Source: an uncultured Porphyromonadaceae bacterium (GTDB lineage: Bacteria; Bacteroidota; Bacteroidia; Bacteroidales; Muribaculaceae). From it: a stretch of DNA of 64,000 nucleotides. Position 1 is the stretch's first letter. Every line of letters starts with the position of its first letter. Position numbers and translations under genes: made by a program. Shown here in pieces: positions 43,120 to 51,974 of this stretch. A model generated the notes under the pieces. That model was not told the DNA's origin. It worked only from the letters and a program-made list of their open reading frames with translations, and ran no database searches. The stretch lies in contig CANOLV010000005.1 of assembly GCA_947567425.1 (NCBI GenBank), positions 1 to 64,000 on the forward strand, given 5' to 3'.

Positions 43120-44061
43120 ATGAAATTCACTATATCAAAAACTGGCAAAGGCTATCTGCTAGGTGCTTTGGCGGCAAGTACTTACGGGCTTAATCCTCTG
43201 TTTACTTTGCCGTTATATGCTGAAGGCATGAATGCCGATTCGGTGTTGGGCTACAGATACGGATTGGCCACTGTGTTGCTCGGACTGGTGATGTGGTCGA
43301 CGCACCGTTCGTTTCGCATTACCAGGAATCAGGTGCCTCTGATGATTCTGTTCAGCCTGCTTTTCGCGGTGTCGTCCCTGCTGCTGTTTGAGAGTTTCCG
43401 CTACATGGATGCGGGAGTTGCCTCCACCATACTGTTCATTTATCCGGTCATAGTGGCCGTGATTAATGCCCTGTTTTATCACGAACGCATTTCGGTGGTG
43501 ACGGTGGCGTCCATAATGCTTGCCGGAACAGGCATACTTTGTCTGTATGGTGGCGACGGCGAGACCACGCTTAACCCTACCGGAACGATGCTTGTGCTCG
43601 TGGCTGCGTTCGCCTACGCCATATATATGGTGGCTATCAACCGGACCGCTGTACGCAACATACCCTCCGTCACGATGACATTTTATTCGGTAGCTATAGG
43701 CCAATTCGTGTTTTGGATCAGAATCATGCTTTGGGGCGAGTTGTCGCCGATCGAAGGAGCCTTGTCGTGGGTGTGCATATTCTCAATCGCAGTGTTCCCT
43801 ACCGTGGTGTCGCTTATAGCCATGGCCGTTGCCATACATAATGTCGGTTCGACGGTCACGGCCATTCTCGGGGCGCTTGAACCTGTCACCGCGTTGCTGA
43901 TCGGGGTGGTGGTGTTCGGCGAGCGTTTGGGACTGTATGGCATAGTCGGTGTCTTTATGGTGCTTACGGCTGTGATGCTTCTCGTGGTGTCGAAGCCGCT
44001 CCTGAGAATATTGAGGCAACTGTGGATATCCACGGGCCATCGGCTCTCCCACGGAGTCTGA
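43120..44061 (+). CDS. DMT/EamA-family transporter
   Basis: A 313-residue inner-membrane protein with about ten helices in two EamA repeats: GYLLGALAASTYGLNPLFTLPLY begins the first and GTMLVLVAAFAYAIYMVAINR the second; LEPVTALLIGVVVFGERLG is the typical end of a repeat. I chose the ATG at 43120 because the family starts there; the frame is open for 35 codons farther up, but these would precede the transcript start. Substrate unknown; the family exports or imports small metabolites such as amino acids. Confidence 0.88.
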   Translation: MKFTISKTGKGYLLGALAASTYGLNPLFTLPLYAEGMNADSVLGYRYGLATVLLGLVMWSTHRSFRITRNQVPLMILFSLLFAVSSLLLFESFRYMDAGVASTILFIYPVIVAVINALFYHERISVVTVASIMLAGTGILCLYGGDGETTLNPTGTMLVLVAAFAYAIYMVAINRTAVRNIPSVTMTFYSVAIGQFVFWIRIMLWGELSPIEGALSWVCIFSIAVFPTVVSLIAMAVAIHNVGSTVTAILGALEPVTALLIGVVVFGERLGLYGIVGVFMVLTAVMLLVVSKPLLRILRQLWISTGHRLSHGV

Positions 44062-44146
44062 CGCCGGGCGGGCCGCTTTCTGAACACACGCTTGCCGGCA
44101 CATTCGATAATATCGGGATATTATTCCGTAATAAGCGGGAATTTAT

Positions 44147-44154
44147 TATCTTTG
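44147..44154 (+). promoter_or_regulatory. -7 box of aroA
   Basis: TATCTTTG matches TAnnTTTG, seven bases before the aroA ATG at 44162. No good -33 element is visible. The promoter lies in the 100-bp gap after the DMT transporter. Confidence 0.5.
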
Positions 44155-44161
44155 TGGCAAT

Positions 44162-45430
44162 ATGAACTATCGAATATATCCTCCGGAGGATGAGATGCCG
44201 CAAGGTGTAATATCGCTCCCTTCTTCTAAAAGTATAAGTAACCGCGTGCTGATGCTCGATGCGCTTTCCGGCGGAGGCGGCGAATTGCGCGGTATAGCCG
44301 AGTGCGACGACACTGCGGCCATGCGTTCGGCGTTGGATTCCTGCTCCGGTAATGTCGATGTCGGCGCGGCCGGGACTGCCATGCGTTTTCTGACGGCTTA
44401 TTTCGCCTCCTGCCCGGGTCGGGAGGTGGTGATCGACGGCACTGAGCGCATGCGGCGCCGCCCGATAGGGGTGCTTGTCGATGCCCTGCGTAAGTGTGGT
44501 GCCGACATTGAGTATGTGGCCGATCAGGGTTTCCCCCCTCTCAGGATCCGCGGCCGTCGGTTGAGCGGAGGTTGCCTTACGCTTGATGCTTCCGTGAGTT
44601 CGCAGTATGTGTCTGCCCTTTTGATGGTGGCTCCGGTGATGGATGCCGGACTGACGTTGACCTTGGAGGGCGATGTGGTATCATGGCCGTATATCAATAT
44701 GACCATTGAGCTTATGTCGAAGTGGGGAGTGACGACTGAAGTGGAGCGAAATGTGCTTAAAGTGCCTCATGGAATCTACGGCAAGGTTGACTTTGCGGTC
44801 GAGGCCGACTGGTCGGCCGCATCATATTGGTTTGAGACGGAAGCCTTGTCGGCGGGCGACATATCGTTGAAAGGACTTTGTCCGGACAGTCTGCAGGGCG
44901 ACAGCCGCTTGATGGACTTGTACCGCAATTTTGGTGTAAATGCCGTATGGGGCGATGACGGTGAGCTGGTGCTTGAGCCGACACCTGACTTGACTCCGAG
45001 AGTCAACATGGACCTCTCGGAGCAGCCTGACCTTGCCCAGACCATAGTGGTGACATGCTGTATGCTGGGCTTGCCGTTCCGTATATCGGGTCTGTCCACG
45101 CTGAGAATCAAGGAGACTGACAGGCTTGCGGCGTTGCAGTGCGAGATGCGCAAGGTGTCCTTTGACATTGACATAGTCGATGACTCAGTGCTCGAATGGG
45201 ACGGACGTGCCCGTTGGCCGATCATGGATGGTCAGCCCGTGGTCATCGACACATATGCCGATCACCGTATGGCTATGGCTTTTGCGCCTGTCGGGCTATA
45301 TATCCCGGGGCTGGTCATACGCGATGCGGAAGTGGTGACGAAAAGCTATCCACGCTTCTGGCACGACATGGAGCTTCTCGGCTATCGGCTTGAGGAGGTT
45401 GATATTGATAAATTGGATTGGAAGAGATGA
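44162..45430 (+). CDS. aroA: 3-phosphoshikimate 1-carboxyvinyltransferase (EPSP synthase)
   Basis: Transfers the enolpyruvyl group of PEP to shikimate 3-phosphate in the shikimate pathway. The 422-residue length is typical. Landmarks are ISLPSSKSISNRVLMLDAL (substrate-binding Lys and Ser), GAAGTAMRFLTAYFA (PEP site; the family form is GNAGTAMR, here with Ala), SSQYVSALLMVAP, IKETDRLAAL and YADHRMAMAFAPVG. It is followed without a gap by a 27-codon frame whose ATG overlaps the aroA stop. Confidence 0.96.
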   Translation: MNYRIYPPEDEMPQGVISLPSSKSISNRVLMLDALSGGGGELRGIAECDDTAAMRSALDSCSGNVDVGAAGTAMRFLTAYFASCPGREVVIDGTERMRRRPIGVLVDALRKCGADIEYVADQGFPPLRIRGRRLSGGCLTLDASVSSQYVSALLMVAPVMDAGLTLTLEGDVVSWPYINMTIELMSKWGVTTEVERNVLKVPHGIYGKVDFAVEADWSAASYWFETEALSAGDISLKGLCPDSLQGDSRLMDLYRNFGVNAVWGDDGELVLEPTPDLTPRVNMDLSEQPDLAQTIVVTCCMLGLPFRISGLSTLRIKETDRLAALQCEMRKVSFDIDIVDDSVLEWDGRARWPIMDGQPVVIDTYADHRMAMAFAPVGLYIPGLVIRDAEVVTKSYPRFWHDMELLGYRLEEVDIDKLDWKR

Positions 45431-45510
45431 TATATTGGTGCATTTTAGCGGCTTTGATGTCTATAATGCTCGGCTTTTGGGCTGAGAGAAAAACCAATAG
45501 GAGAGATTGA
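45427..45510 (+). CDS. 27-residue membrane microprotein
   Basis: A short frame ATG...TGA whose start overlaps the aroA stop (ATGA at 45427-45430) and whose stop is four bases before the next gene. The translation MIYWCILAALMSIMLGFWAE then RKTNRRD is a single hydrophobic helix followed by a positively charged tail, as expected for an inner-membrane microprotein with its C-terminus in the cytosol. Tight packing in the operon on both sides supports translation. No homologue can be named from sequence alone. Confidence 0.5.
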   Translation: MIYWCILAALMSIMLGFWAERKTNRRD

Positions 45511-45514
45511 CCGG

Positions 45515-45961
45515 ATGGAAGTCATAGTGATTATATCTTCGGTGCTGGCGGTGGTCGGCGCTGTTCTATGGTGCTACGACCGCCTGAGCCGTCGTGGCGG
45601 CGATGTAGCCGGCGTTCCTGAGCCGGAAGCCGGTGCTGAAGCTGAGGATGAGGAGTGTTGCGGCATGCACATCACGTGTGAGCGCGACAGCCTTTTGGCT
45701 TCTGTCAGTGAAAAGGTCGAATATTACGACGATGAGGAGCTTGACCGGTTTGCCGGTCGTGGCCAGGAAAGCTATACGGATGATGAGATAGAGGAGTTTC
45801 GCGACGTGCTTTTGACTCTGCTTCCGGAGGACATAGCCGGATGGGGGCGCAGCATACAGTTGCGCGGCATCGAATTGCCCTATCCCATAAAAGAGGAATT
45901 GCTTATGATAGTGGCCGAGGCGAGGCGCGGTGCATCGCCGGCCGCAGTTGATGGGAAATAA
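45515..45961 (+). CDS. Membrane-anchored Cys-rich protein of unknown function
   Basis: A 148-residue protein: N-terminal membrane helix (EVIVIISSVLAVVGAVLWCY), a variable acidic linker, a cysteine motif ECCGMHITCERDSLL that looks like a metal-binding or redox site, and a helical acidic C-terminal domain (YYDDEELDRFAGRG; EIEEFRDVLLTLLPEDIAGW; LRGIELPYPIKEELLMIV). Relatives in Bacteroides are often labelled phospholipase, but no lipase motif (GxSxG or HKD) is present, so I do not adopt that name. Its stop overlaps the ATG of the permease gene by one base. Confidence 0.78.
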   Translation: MEVIVIISSVLAVVGAVLWCYDRLSRRGGDVAGVPEPEAGAEAEDEECCGMHITCERDSLLASVSEKVEYYDDEELDRFAGRGQESYTDDEIEEFRDVLLTLLPEDIAGWGRSIQLRGIELPYPIKEELLMIVAEARRGASPAAVDGK

Positions 45962-46785
45962 TGCAGATGGTCGACTTTTTTCAATATGCGTTTTTCAGGA
46001 ATGCCCTTTGGGGCATGTTGCTTATAAGCATAGCGGGCGGAATCATAGGCACGTATATCGTCACCCGGCGCATGGTGTCGATCACCGGCGGCATAACGCA
46101 TGCATGTTTCGGTGGCCTTGGCCTCGGCTATTATCTGGGCTTAAGTCCTATACTTATGGCAGGAGTGTTTGCCGTGGTCTCGTCGGTCGGAGTCGAGTGG
46201 ATGTCGGCGAGGCTTAAGCTGAGGGAAGATTCGGCGATAGCAGTCATCTGGTCGCTGGGCATGGCCTTGGGTGTATTGTTCGTATTTCTTACTCCCGGCT
46301 ATGTTCCGGAGCTTAATGCGTTTCTTTTCGGCAATATCCTTACCATCGGTTCCGCTGATCTTATGGCTTTCGGACTGTTTGCCATAGCCATAGTCATGTT
46401 TTTTGCCCTGTTTTTCCGTAAGATAGTGGCGTGTGCGTTCGACCCTGATTTTTCGCAGGTGTCGGGGCTTCCGGTACGGTTCATCAACTACGTGATGACG
46501 GTCTTTGTGGCCGTGTGCGTGGTGCTTACCATAAGGCTCGTCGGGATAATGCTGCTTATCTCTATGCTTACCATCCCGGTGCTTGTGGCCGAGACGTGGA
46601 GCCGCAGGTTCATGCCCGTCATGCTGCTGTCGATAGCCGTGTCGGTATTGACCAGTATTTCCGGCATATTCATGGCCGCCGCCACCGATGTCCCCTGTTC
46701 TTCCGTCATAGTTCTCATGCAGGTGTCGGTCTATCTGTTGTCGCGGCTGTTCAAGGGTTTGTCCCTCCGTAGGCAGATGCAATAA
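45961..46785 (+). CDS. znuB: Zn/Mn-type metal ABC transporter permease
   Basis: A 274-residue ABC-3 family permease with about eight or nine helices. The N-terminal FFRNALWGMLLISIAGGIIGTYIV is typical, followed by RRMVSITGGITHACFGGLGLGYYLG (conserved SxGGIxHAxxGGxG) and RLVGIMLLISMLTIPVLVA near the end. It should import zinc or manganese. No ATP-binding or substrate-binding partner is encoded in the window, so partners must be elsewhere. TAATG overlap with the upstream gene indicates coupled translation. The symbol is by family only. Confidence 0.85.
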   Translation: MQMVDFFQYAFFRNALWGMLLISIAGGIIGTYIVTRRMVSITGGITHACFGGLGLGYYLGLSPILMAGVFAVVSSVGVEWMSARLKLREDSAIAVIWSLGMALGVLFVFLTPGYVPELNAFLFGNILTIGSADLMAFGLFAIAIVMFFALFFRKIVACAFDPDFSQVSGLPVRFINYVMTVFVAVCVVLTIRLVGIMLLISMLTIPVLVAETWSRRFMPVMLLSIAVSVLTSISGIFMAAATDVPCSSVIVLMQVSVYLLSRLFKGLSLRRQMQ

Positions 46786-46833
46786 TTTCTCTCACCGCAC
46801 CGTTAATACATCGTAAGCCCGTATAAAAAAGAG

Positions 46834-49800
46834 ATGTCTCCACGTCGGATATTGAATCGAGTGTCCTTTGCCGTGTTCTTTGTGCTGTTGGCCCTATTGT
46901 CGGCGTGCAGCCTGAAGAAGAATACCGCTTCTACGCGCAATTATACCGCATTCATAACCCGCTATAACGTCTACTTCAACGGCGACGAGCACTACAAGGA
47001 GACCATCAAGAGCATGGAGAGCGGCTATGAGGACGACTATTCGCAGTTGCTCTACCTGCATCCTGCCGACGCGAGGTCCAATCCGCAGTCACCCCAACCC
47101 CAAGGCGATTTTACACGCTCTATCGAGAAGGCTCAGAAAGCCATTCAGTTAAGGTCGATAAAGAAGAAGCCGGCCCGCAAAGCCGGCCGCGCGAGCGATC
47201 CTGCCTATAAGGAGTGGATGAAGCGTGAGGAGTACAATCCGTTTCTGCACAATGCGTGGATGATGATGGGCCGGAGCCAGTATAATAACGGCGACTTCCT
47301 TGGCGCTGCATCGACATTCTACTATATCTCCAGACATTTCAGATGGCTTCCGGCCACAGTCGTAGAGGCTAAATTGTGGCAGGCGAGGTCATACTGCTCT
47401 TTGGGCTGGGGCTATGAGGCCTTGGGCATACTGGAGAAGATACCTCGCGACGCACTTGTCGACAATCGGTTGAAGGAACTTTACAATATAGTTTTTGCCA
47501 CATATTATGTGCGGTCGGCGGAGCCTGAGAAGGCCATACCTTATGTGGAGGACGCCATAAAGCTGGCCGGCGGACTGCAGAAGTCAAGGTTGTATTTCCT
47601 TCTCGGACAGCTTTATGAGCGGTCGGGCGAAAAGTCGAAGGCTTACGCGGCTTTCAGCCGTGCCGGCGGATCGGGAACATCCTACCGCACCCAACTCAAT
47701 GCGCGTATAAAGCAGAGCGAAGTCTATGTCGGCTCGGATATCATGCCCGAAGTCAAGGCGCTCAGAAAGATGACGCGCTATGACCGCAACAAGGACTATC
47801 TCGACCAGATATATTACGCTATAGGCAATCTGTATCTCTCCAGGCGGGATACGGCCAATGCGATAGCCAACTATCAGCTTGCGGCGGAGAAGTCGACCCG
47901 CAACAGCATCGACAAAGCTATAAGCCAGCTGGCGCTCGGAGGCCTCTATTTCGACCGGAGGAAGTATGATCTGGCCCAGCCATGCTATGCGGAGGCGGTG
48001 CCCGTGCTTCCGAAGAATTATCCCGGCTACGACAGTATATGCCAGCGTAGCGACGTGCTCGACGAGCTGGCTCTTTATACCCAAAATGTCAATCTTAACG
48101 ATTCGCTCCTCCGGCTGGCCGACATGACCGAGAGCGAGCGTCTGGCGGTAGTCGAGAAGATCATATCCGACCTTAAGAAGCAGGAAAAGGAGGACGAGGA
48201 ACGCGCCAAACGCGAGGAGTATCTGGCAAATCAACAGGCGCAGGGGCAACAGCAGAACACCGGAAACGCGGCTTCGGCTCCGACTTCGTTCACGATAAAC
48301 ACCGACGACTCATGGTACTTTTATAACGCCGCGACCCGTAATGCCGGAAAGACTGAATTCCAGAAGCGATGGGGATCGAGAAAACTTGAGGATGACTGGC
48401 GGCGCAGGAACAAGGCGTCGTTCAGCTTCAGCGAGTTTGGCGCAGGCGAGGAGTCGGATGAACAGGAGCCTGACGGCTCACAGGGTGATGAAACCGGTGA
48501 TCCCGGGCAGACTCCGGAGGAGAAGGAGGCCGCGGAGCGCGAGTCGGATCCTCACTATCCGGAATACTATCTGAAGCAGATTCCGTCGACGCCCGAAGAA
48601 CGTGCCAACGCCAACGAAGTCATCCAGGAAGGGATGTACAACATCGGACTTATTCTGAAGGACAAACTGGAGGCATACTCCGACGCGGCCTCGGAATGGA
48701 ACAGTCTGCTCCGGCGATATCCCGACAATATATACCGGCTTGACGTGTACTATAACATGTATCTGATGTACATGCGACAGGGCTTGACGGCCGAGGCCGA
48801 ACGCTACAGGGCGCTTGTGCTGAGCGACTTCCCCGATTCCAAGTATGGACAGGCCATGACCGATCCGAACTATCTCGACAGGCTCCGCCACATGGATTCG
48901 GAACAGGAATCCATGTATCAGAAAGCATACGAGGCTTATCTTGACAACGACAACGGATATGTCCATAAGGCTTACAGCGACATGATGGACAAGTACCCAC
49001 TGAGCAAGATCATGCCTAAGTTCATGTTCATCGATGCGCTCTCGTACGTCACCGAGAATAATCCGGAAAAGTTCAAAAGTGTACTGACCGAACTGCTCGA
49101 ACGTTATCCGGAGACTGACATCACCCCGCTTGCCTCGGCCTATCTTAAGGGTTTGGCGCAGGGCCGCAAGCTGCATTCCGGCACGTCGAATCTCAGAGGT
49201 ATGATCTGGGATCTCAGACTTGGCGGCGACTCGCTGTCGATGGCCGCCGACTCAGTGGCTTTCGATCTTAATCCTGACGAACCGCAGATTCTCGCTTTGG
49301 TATATCCCACTGATGAGGTAGAGGCAAATCAGCTGCTGTTTGACATTGCCCGCCATAACTTCAGCTCTTTCGTGGTGAAGGATTTTGACCTCGAACAGAT
49401 GAATTTCGGACGCCTGGGCTTGCTACTTGTCAAGGGATTTGCTAACTTTGAAGAACTTGTACATTACCGCAAGGTGCTCGATGCCGACGATAGGCTCGAC
49501 CTGCCTCCGCAGGTGCGCCCGGTGATGATAAGTGTTAAGAACTTTGACACGCTGCTGCATCAAGGCCGGACGTTTGAGGACTATTTCAGATATGTCGACG
49601 AACAGGCCTCGGAGACCCCTGTGACGGCATCGCCTGGTCGGATTGACGACGATGACTTTGACTATGGCGCAGCCATAATGGGTGATATGCCGGAAGAAGC
49701 CGTAGAGGAGACCGATGGTGGTGAGGCTGACAGTGGTGAGGCCGTTGCGGGGCCTGTGGATCCGGTGCTTCCGGTCGCTGTTCCTGATGTGAAAGAGGAC

Positions 49801-49920
49801 AAGAAGGAGGACCGAAAGGAGCACAGGAAGGATGATAAGAAAATTCCGGTGCAGACTCCTGTCAAACTGCCGGAATATCCCGAAGGGTCCGAGGGCGACG
49901 ACGATCTGCTTGATGATTAG
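46834..49920 (+). CDS. porW: PorW/SprE-like TPR lipoprotein
   Basis: A 1028-residue lipoprotein (lipobox LSAC, Cys 25). It starts TRNYTAFITRYNVYFNGDEHY, the hallmark of SprE/PorW proteins that support the type IX secretion system, followed by TPR repeats (about 130-420; AWMMMGRSQYNNGDFLGAAS; QLALGGLYFDRRKYDLAQ), a low-complexity charged stretch (about 440-580), a second TPR block (about 590-770), a tail domain and a Lys/Asp-rich C-terminus. It lies just upstream of porX. Whether a complete type IX system exists in this genome cannot be seen here. Confidence 0.82.
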   Translation: MSPRRILNRVSFAVFFVLLALLSACSLKKNTASTRNYTAFITRYNVYFNGDEHYKETIKSMESGYEDDYSQLLYLHPADARSNPQSPQPQGDFTRSIEKAQKAIQLRSIKKKPARKAGRASDPAYKEWMKREEYNPFLHNAWMMMGRSQYNNGDFLGAASTFYYISRHFRWLPATVVEAKLWQARSYCSLGWGYEALGILEKIPRDALVDNRLKELYNIVFATYYVRSAEPEKAIPYVEDAIKLAGGLQKSRLYFLLGQLYERSGEKSKAYAAFSRAGGSGTSYRTQLNARIKQSEVYVGSDIMPEVKALRKMTRYDRNKDYLDQIYYAIGNLYLSRRDTANAIANYQLAAEKSTRNSIDKAISQLALGGLYFDRRKYDLAQPCYAEAVPVLPKNYPGYDSICQRSDVLDELALYTQNVNLNDSLLRLADMTESERLAVVEKIISDLKKQEKEDEERAKREEYLANQQAQGQQQNTGNAASAPTSFTINTDDSWYFYNAATRNAGKTEFQKRWGSRKLEDDWRRRNKASFSFSEFGAGEESDEQEPDGSQGDETGDPGQTPEEKEAAERESDPHYPEYYLKQIPSTPEERANANEVIQEGMYNIGLILKDKLEAYSDAASEWNSLLRRYPDNIYRLDVYYNMYLMYMRQGLTAEAERYRALVLSDFPDSKYGQAMTDPNYLDRLRHMDSEQESMYQKAYEAYLDNDNGYVHKAYSDMMDKYPLSKIMPKFMFIDALSYVTENNPEKFKSVLTELLERYPETDITPLASAYLKGLAQGRKLHSGTSNLRGMIWDLRLGGDSLSMAADSVAFDLNPDEPQILALVYPTDEVEANQLLFDIARHNFSSFVVKDFDLEQMNFGRLGLLLVKGFANFEELVHYRKVLDADDRLDLPPQVRPVMISVKNFDTLLHQGRTFEDYFRYVDEQASETPVTASPGRIDDDDFDYGAAIMGDMPEEAVEETDGGEADSGEAVAGPVDPVLPVAVPDVKEDKKEDRKEHRKDDKKIPVQTPVKLPEYPEGSEGDDDLLDD

Positions 49921-49958
49921 CGCGTGGTTGAGATACACTCTTATAACGATAGACTTTT

Positions 49959-51518
49959 ATGGCGCAACACCGCATACTCTGGGCCGACGACGAGATTGAC
50001 CTCCTGAAGCCCCACATATTGTTTCTTAAAGGCAAGGGCTACGACGTGGTCACTGTCAACAGCGGGCGCGATGCTCTTGAGGCTGTCGAGGCAGAGCGTT
50101 TTGACCTGATAATTCTTGACGAGAATATGCCCGGTCTGACCGGACTTGAGACCTTGTCGAGGATAAAGCAGTCGGCTCCGTTGGTGCCGGTGATTATGAT
50201 CACCAAGAGCGAGGAGGAGAATATAATGAATCAGGCCATAGGCAGTAAGATTTCCGACTATTTGATCAAGCCGGTCAATCCGAGCCAGATACTGCTGTCG
50301 ATTAAGAAGAATCTGCATTCGGATGCTCTGGTCAGCCAACAGGCCACTATAGACTATCGTCAGGAATTTTCCAATATATCCAACTTGATCAGCGAGTGTC
50401 GCACCATCGGCGATTGGTATGACCTTTACGGCAAACTGGTGTTTTGGGAACTTGAACTGTCGGCCACCGACACCAGCATGGATGAGTTGTTGGCCATGCA
50501 GAAGAGCGAGGCCAACACGGCTTTCAATAAATTTGTCAGAAAGAACTACGAATGCTGGATGGACAATATGGCCGGAGGCGACGACCGTCCGCTGATGAGC
50601 CCCGACATATTCCGCGATAAGATATTTCCGCTGATCGATGCTGGAGAGAAGGTGTTTCTCATAGTCATCGACAATTTCCGGCTTGACCAGTGGCGCACGG
50701 TCAAACCGATGCTTTCCGACCTGTTCACCTTTGAGGAGGAACTGTACACTTCGATCCTGCCGACAGCCACCCAATATTCGCGCAATGCCATATTCTCGGG
50801 GCTTATGCCGTTGGCCATATCAAGGATGTTTCCTGAACTTTGGGTCGACGAGGATGAGGACGAAGGCAAGAATCTCAACGAATCGCCGTTGATAGCCACC
50901 CAGTTTGAACGGTTCAGACGTAAGGTAAGATTCTCATATAATAAAGTCAACGATTCAGCCGCGGGTGAGAAACTCGTCAGAGAGTTGTCCAATCTTGAGT
51001 CAAACGATCTGAATGTCATAGTGCTGAACTTTATCGATATGCTGTCGCATGCCCGAACGGAGTCGAAGATGATCCGTGAACTCGCCGCCAACAATGCCGC
51101 CTACCGTTCGCTTACCGAATCGTGGTTCAGACATTCGTCGGCATACGACCTTTTCCGTAAAATTGCCTCCACCGGACATCGGGTGGTGCTGACCACTGAC
51201 CACGGCACCATACAGGTCGACAATCCCATAAAAGTGGTGGGCGACAAGAACACCAATACGAATCTGCGCTATAAGGTAGGCAAAAATCTCAACTATAATT
51301 CACGCCAGGTTTATGAGATCAAGCGTCCGGAGCGATTCGGACTGCCGTCGCCCAACGTGTCGTCGGCCTACATATTCGCGGGAGGCCATGACTTCTTCGC
51401 GTATCCCAACAACTATAATCACTATGTGCAGTACTACGACGGTACTTTTCAGCACGGGGGCATATCCATGGAGGAGATGCTCATTCCTTTGATAACGTTA
51501 AATGCTAAAAGACAATAA
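49959..51518 (+). CDS. porX: PorX response regulator with PglZ domain
   Basis: A 519-residue protein: receiver domain (1-120) with acidic pocket D10/D11, phospho-acceptor D54 in LIILDENMPG, and the switch segment MITKSEEE; then a PglZ/alkaline-phosphatase-superfamily domain (about 200-515) with VIDNFRLDQWR, TQYSRNAIFSGLMP and LTTDHGTIQVDN, which carry the metal-binding Asp, Thr and His. PorX proteins cleave oligonucleotides in vitro and control type IX secretion genes in Porphyromonas. It follows porW by 38 bp and precedes tsaE by 12 bp. Confidence 0.93.
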   Translation: MAQHRILWADDEIDLLKPHILFLKGKGYDVVTVNSGRDALEAVEAERFDLIILDENMPGLTGLETLSRIKQSAPLVPVIMITKSEEENIMNQAIGSKISDYLIKPVNPSQILLSIKKNLHSDALVSQQATIDYRQEFSNISNLISECRTIGDWYDLYGKLVFWELELSATDTSMDELLAMQKSEANTAFNKFVRKNYECWMDNMAGGDDRPLMSPDIFRDKIFPLIDAGEKVFLIVIDNFRLDQWRTVKPMLSDLFTFEEELYTSILPTATQYSRNAIFSGLMPLAISRMFPELWVDEDEDEGKNLNESPLIATQFERFRRKVRFSYNKVNDSAAGEKLVRELSNLESNDLNVIVLNFIDMLSHARTESKMIRELAANNAAYRSLTESWFRHSSAYDLFRKIASTGHRVVLTTDHGTIQVDNPIKVVGDKNTNTNLRYKVGKNLNYNSRQVYEIKRPERFGLPSPNVSSAYIFAGGHDFFAYPNNYNHYVQYYDGTFQHGGISMEEMLIPLITLNAKRQ

Positions 51519-51530
51519 ACAAATTGCTGT

Positions 51531-51965
51531 ATGAAACACGAAATAATAATTCCCTCATTGGACAAAATCGACGAAGCCGCCCATGAATTCCTCGGATTGA
51601 TGGACGACTCCACGATCTATGCATTCTATGGCGATATGGGCGCAGGAAAGACTACTTTTATCAATGCGCTGTCGAAAGCTCTAGGTGTGGAGGAGGATCC
51701 CACGAGCAGCCCGTCGTTCTCGATAATAAACGAATATCGGTCAGACACCACCGCCGAGTTGATATATCATTTTGACCTGTACAGGCTGGAGAGCCTTGAA
51801 GAAGCGTTTGACATCGGTGTCGAGGACTATTTCGACTCCGGGGCGCTGTGTCTTCTGGAGTGGCCCGAACGTATTGAGGATATCCTTCCCGACGACACTG
51901 TCAGAGTGGACATAGCAGTGCTTGACGACGACAGCCGGCGTATCACGGTCGATATTCCTGAATGA
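51531..51965 (+). CDS. tsaE: tRNA t6A threonylcarbamoyl transfer ATPase TsaE
   Basis: A 144-residue P-loop ATPase of the TsaB-TsaD-TsaE complex that makes t6A37 in ANN-decoding tRNAs. The Walker A motif is YGDMGAGKTTFINAL; SSPSFSIINEY and YHFDLYRL follow, and LLEWPERI is the typical C-terminal motif. Length is typical. It is packed between porX and birA (3 bp gap to the first birA start). Confidence 0.96.
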   Translation: MKHEIIIPSLDKIDEAAHEFLGLMDDSTIYAFYGDMGAGKTTFINALSKALGVEEDPTSSPSFSIINEYRSDTTAELIYHFDLYRLESLEEAFDIGVEDYFDSGALCLLEWPERIEDILPDDTVRVDIAVLDDDSRRITVDIPE

Positions 51966-51974
51966 TCCGTGGCG

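Noticed and set aside
45515-45961. Phospholipase annotation
   Set aside because: No GxSxG, HKD or other lipase active-site motif; the only notable motif is a Cys/His cluster next to a membrane helix.
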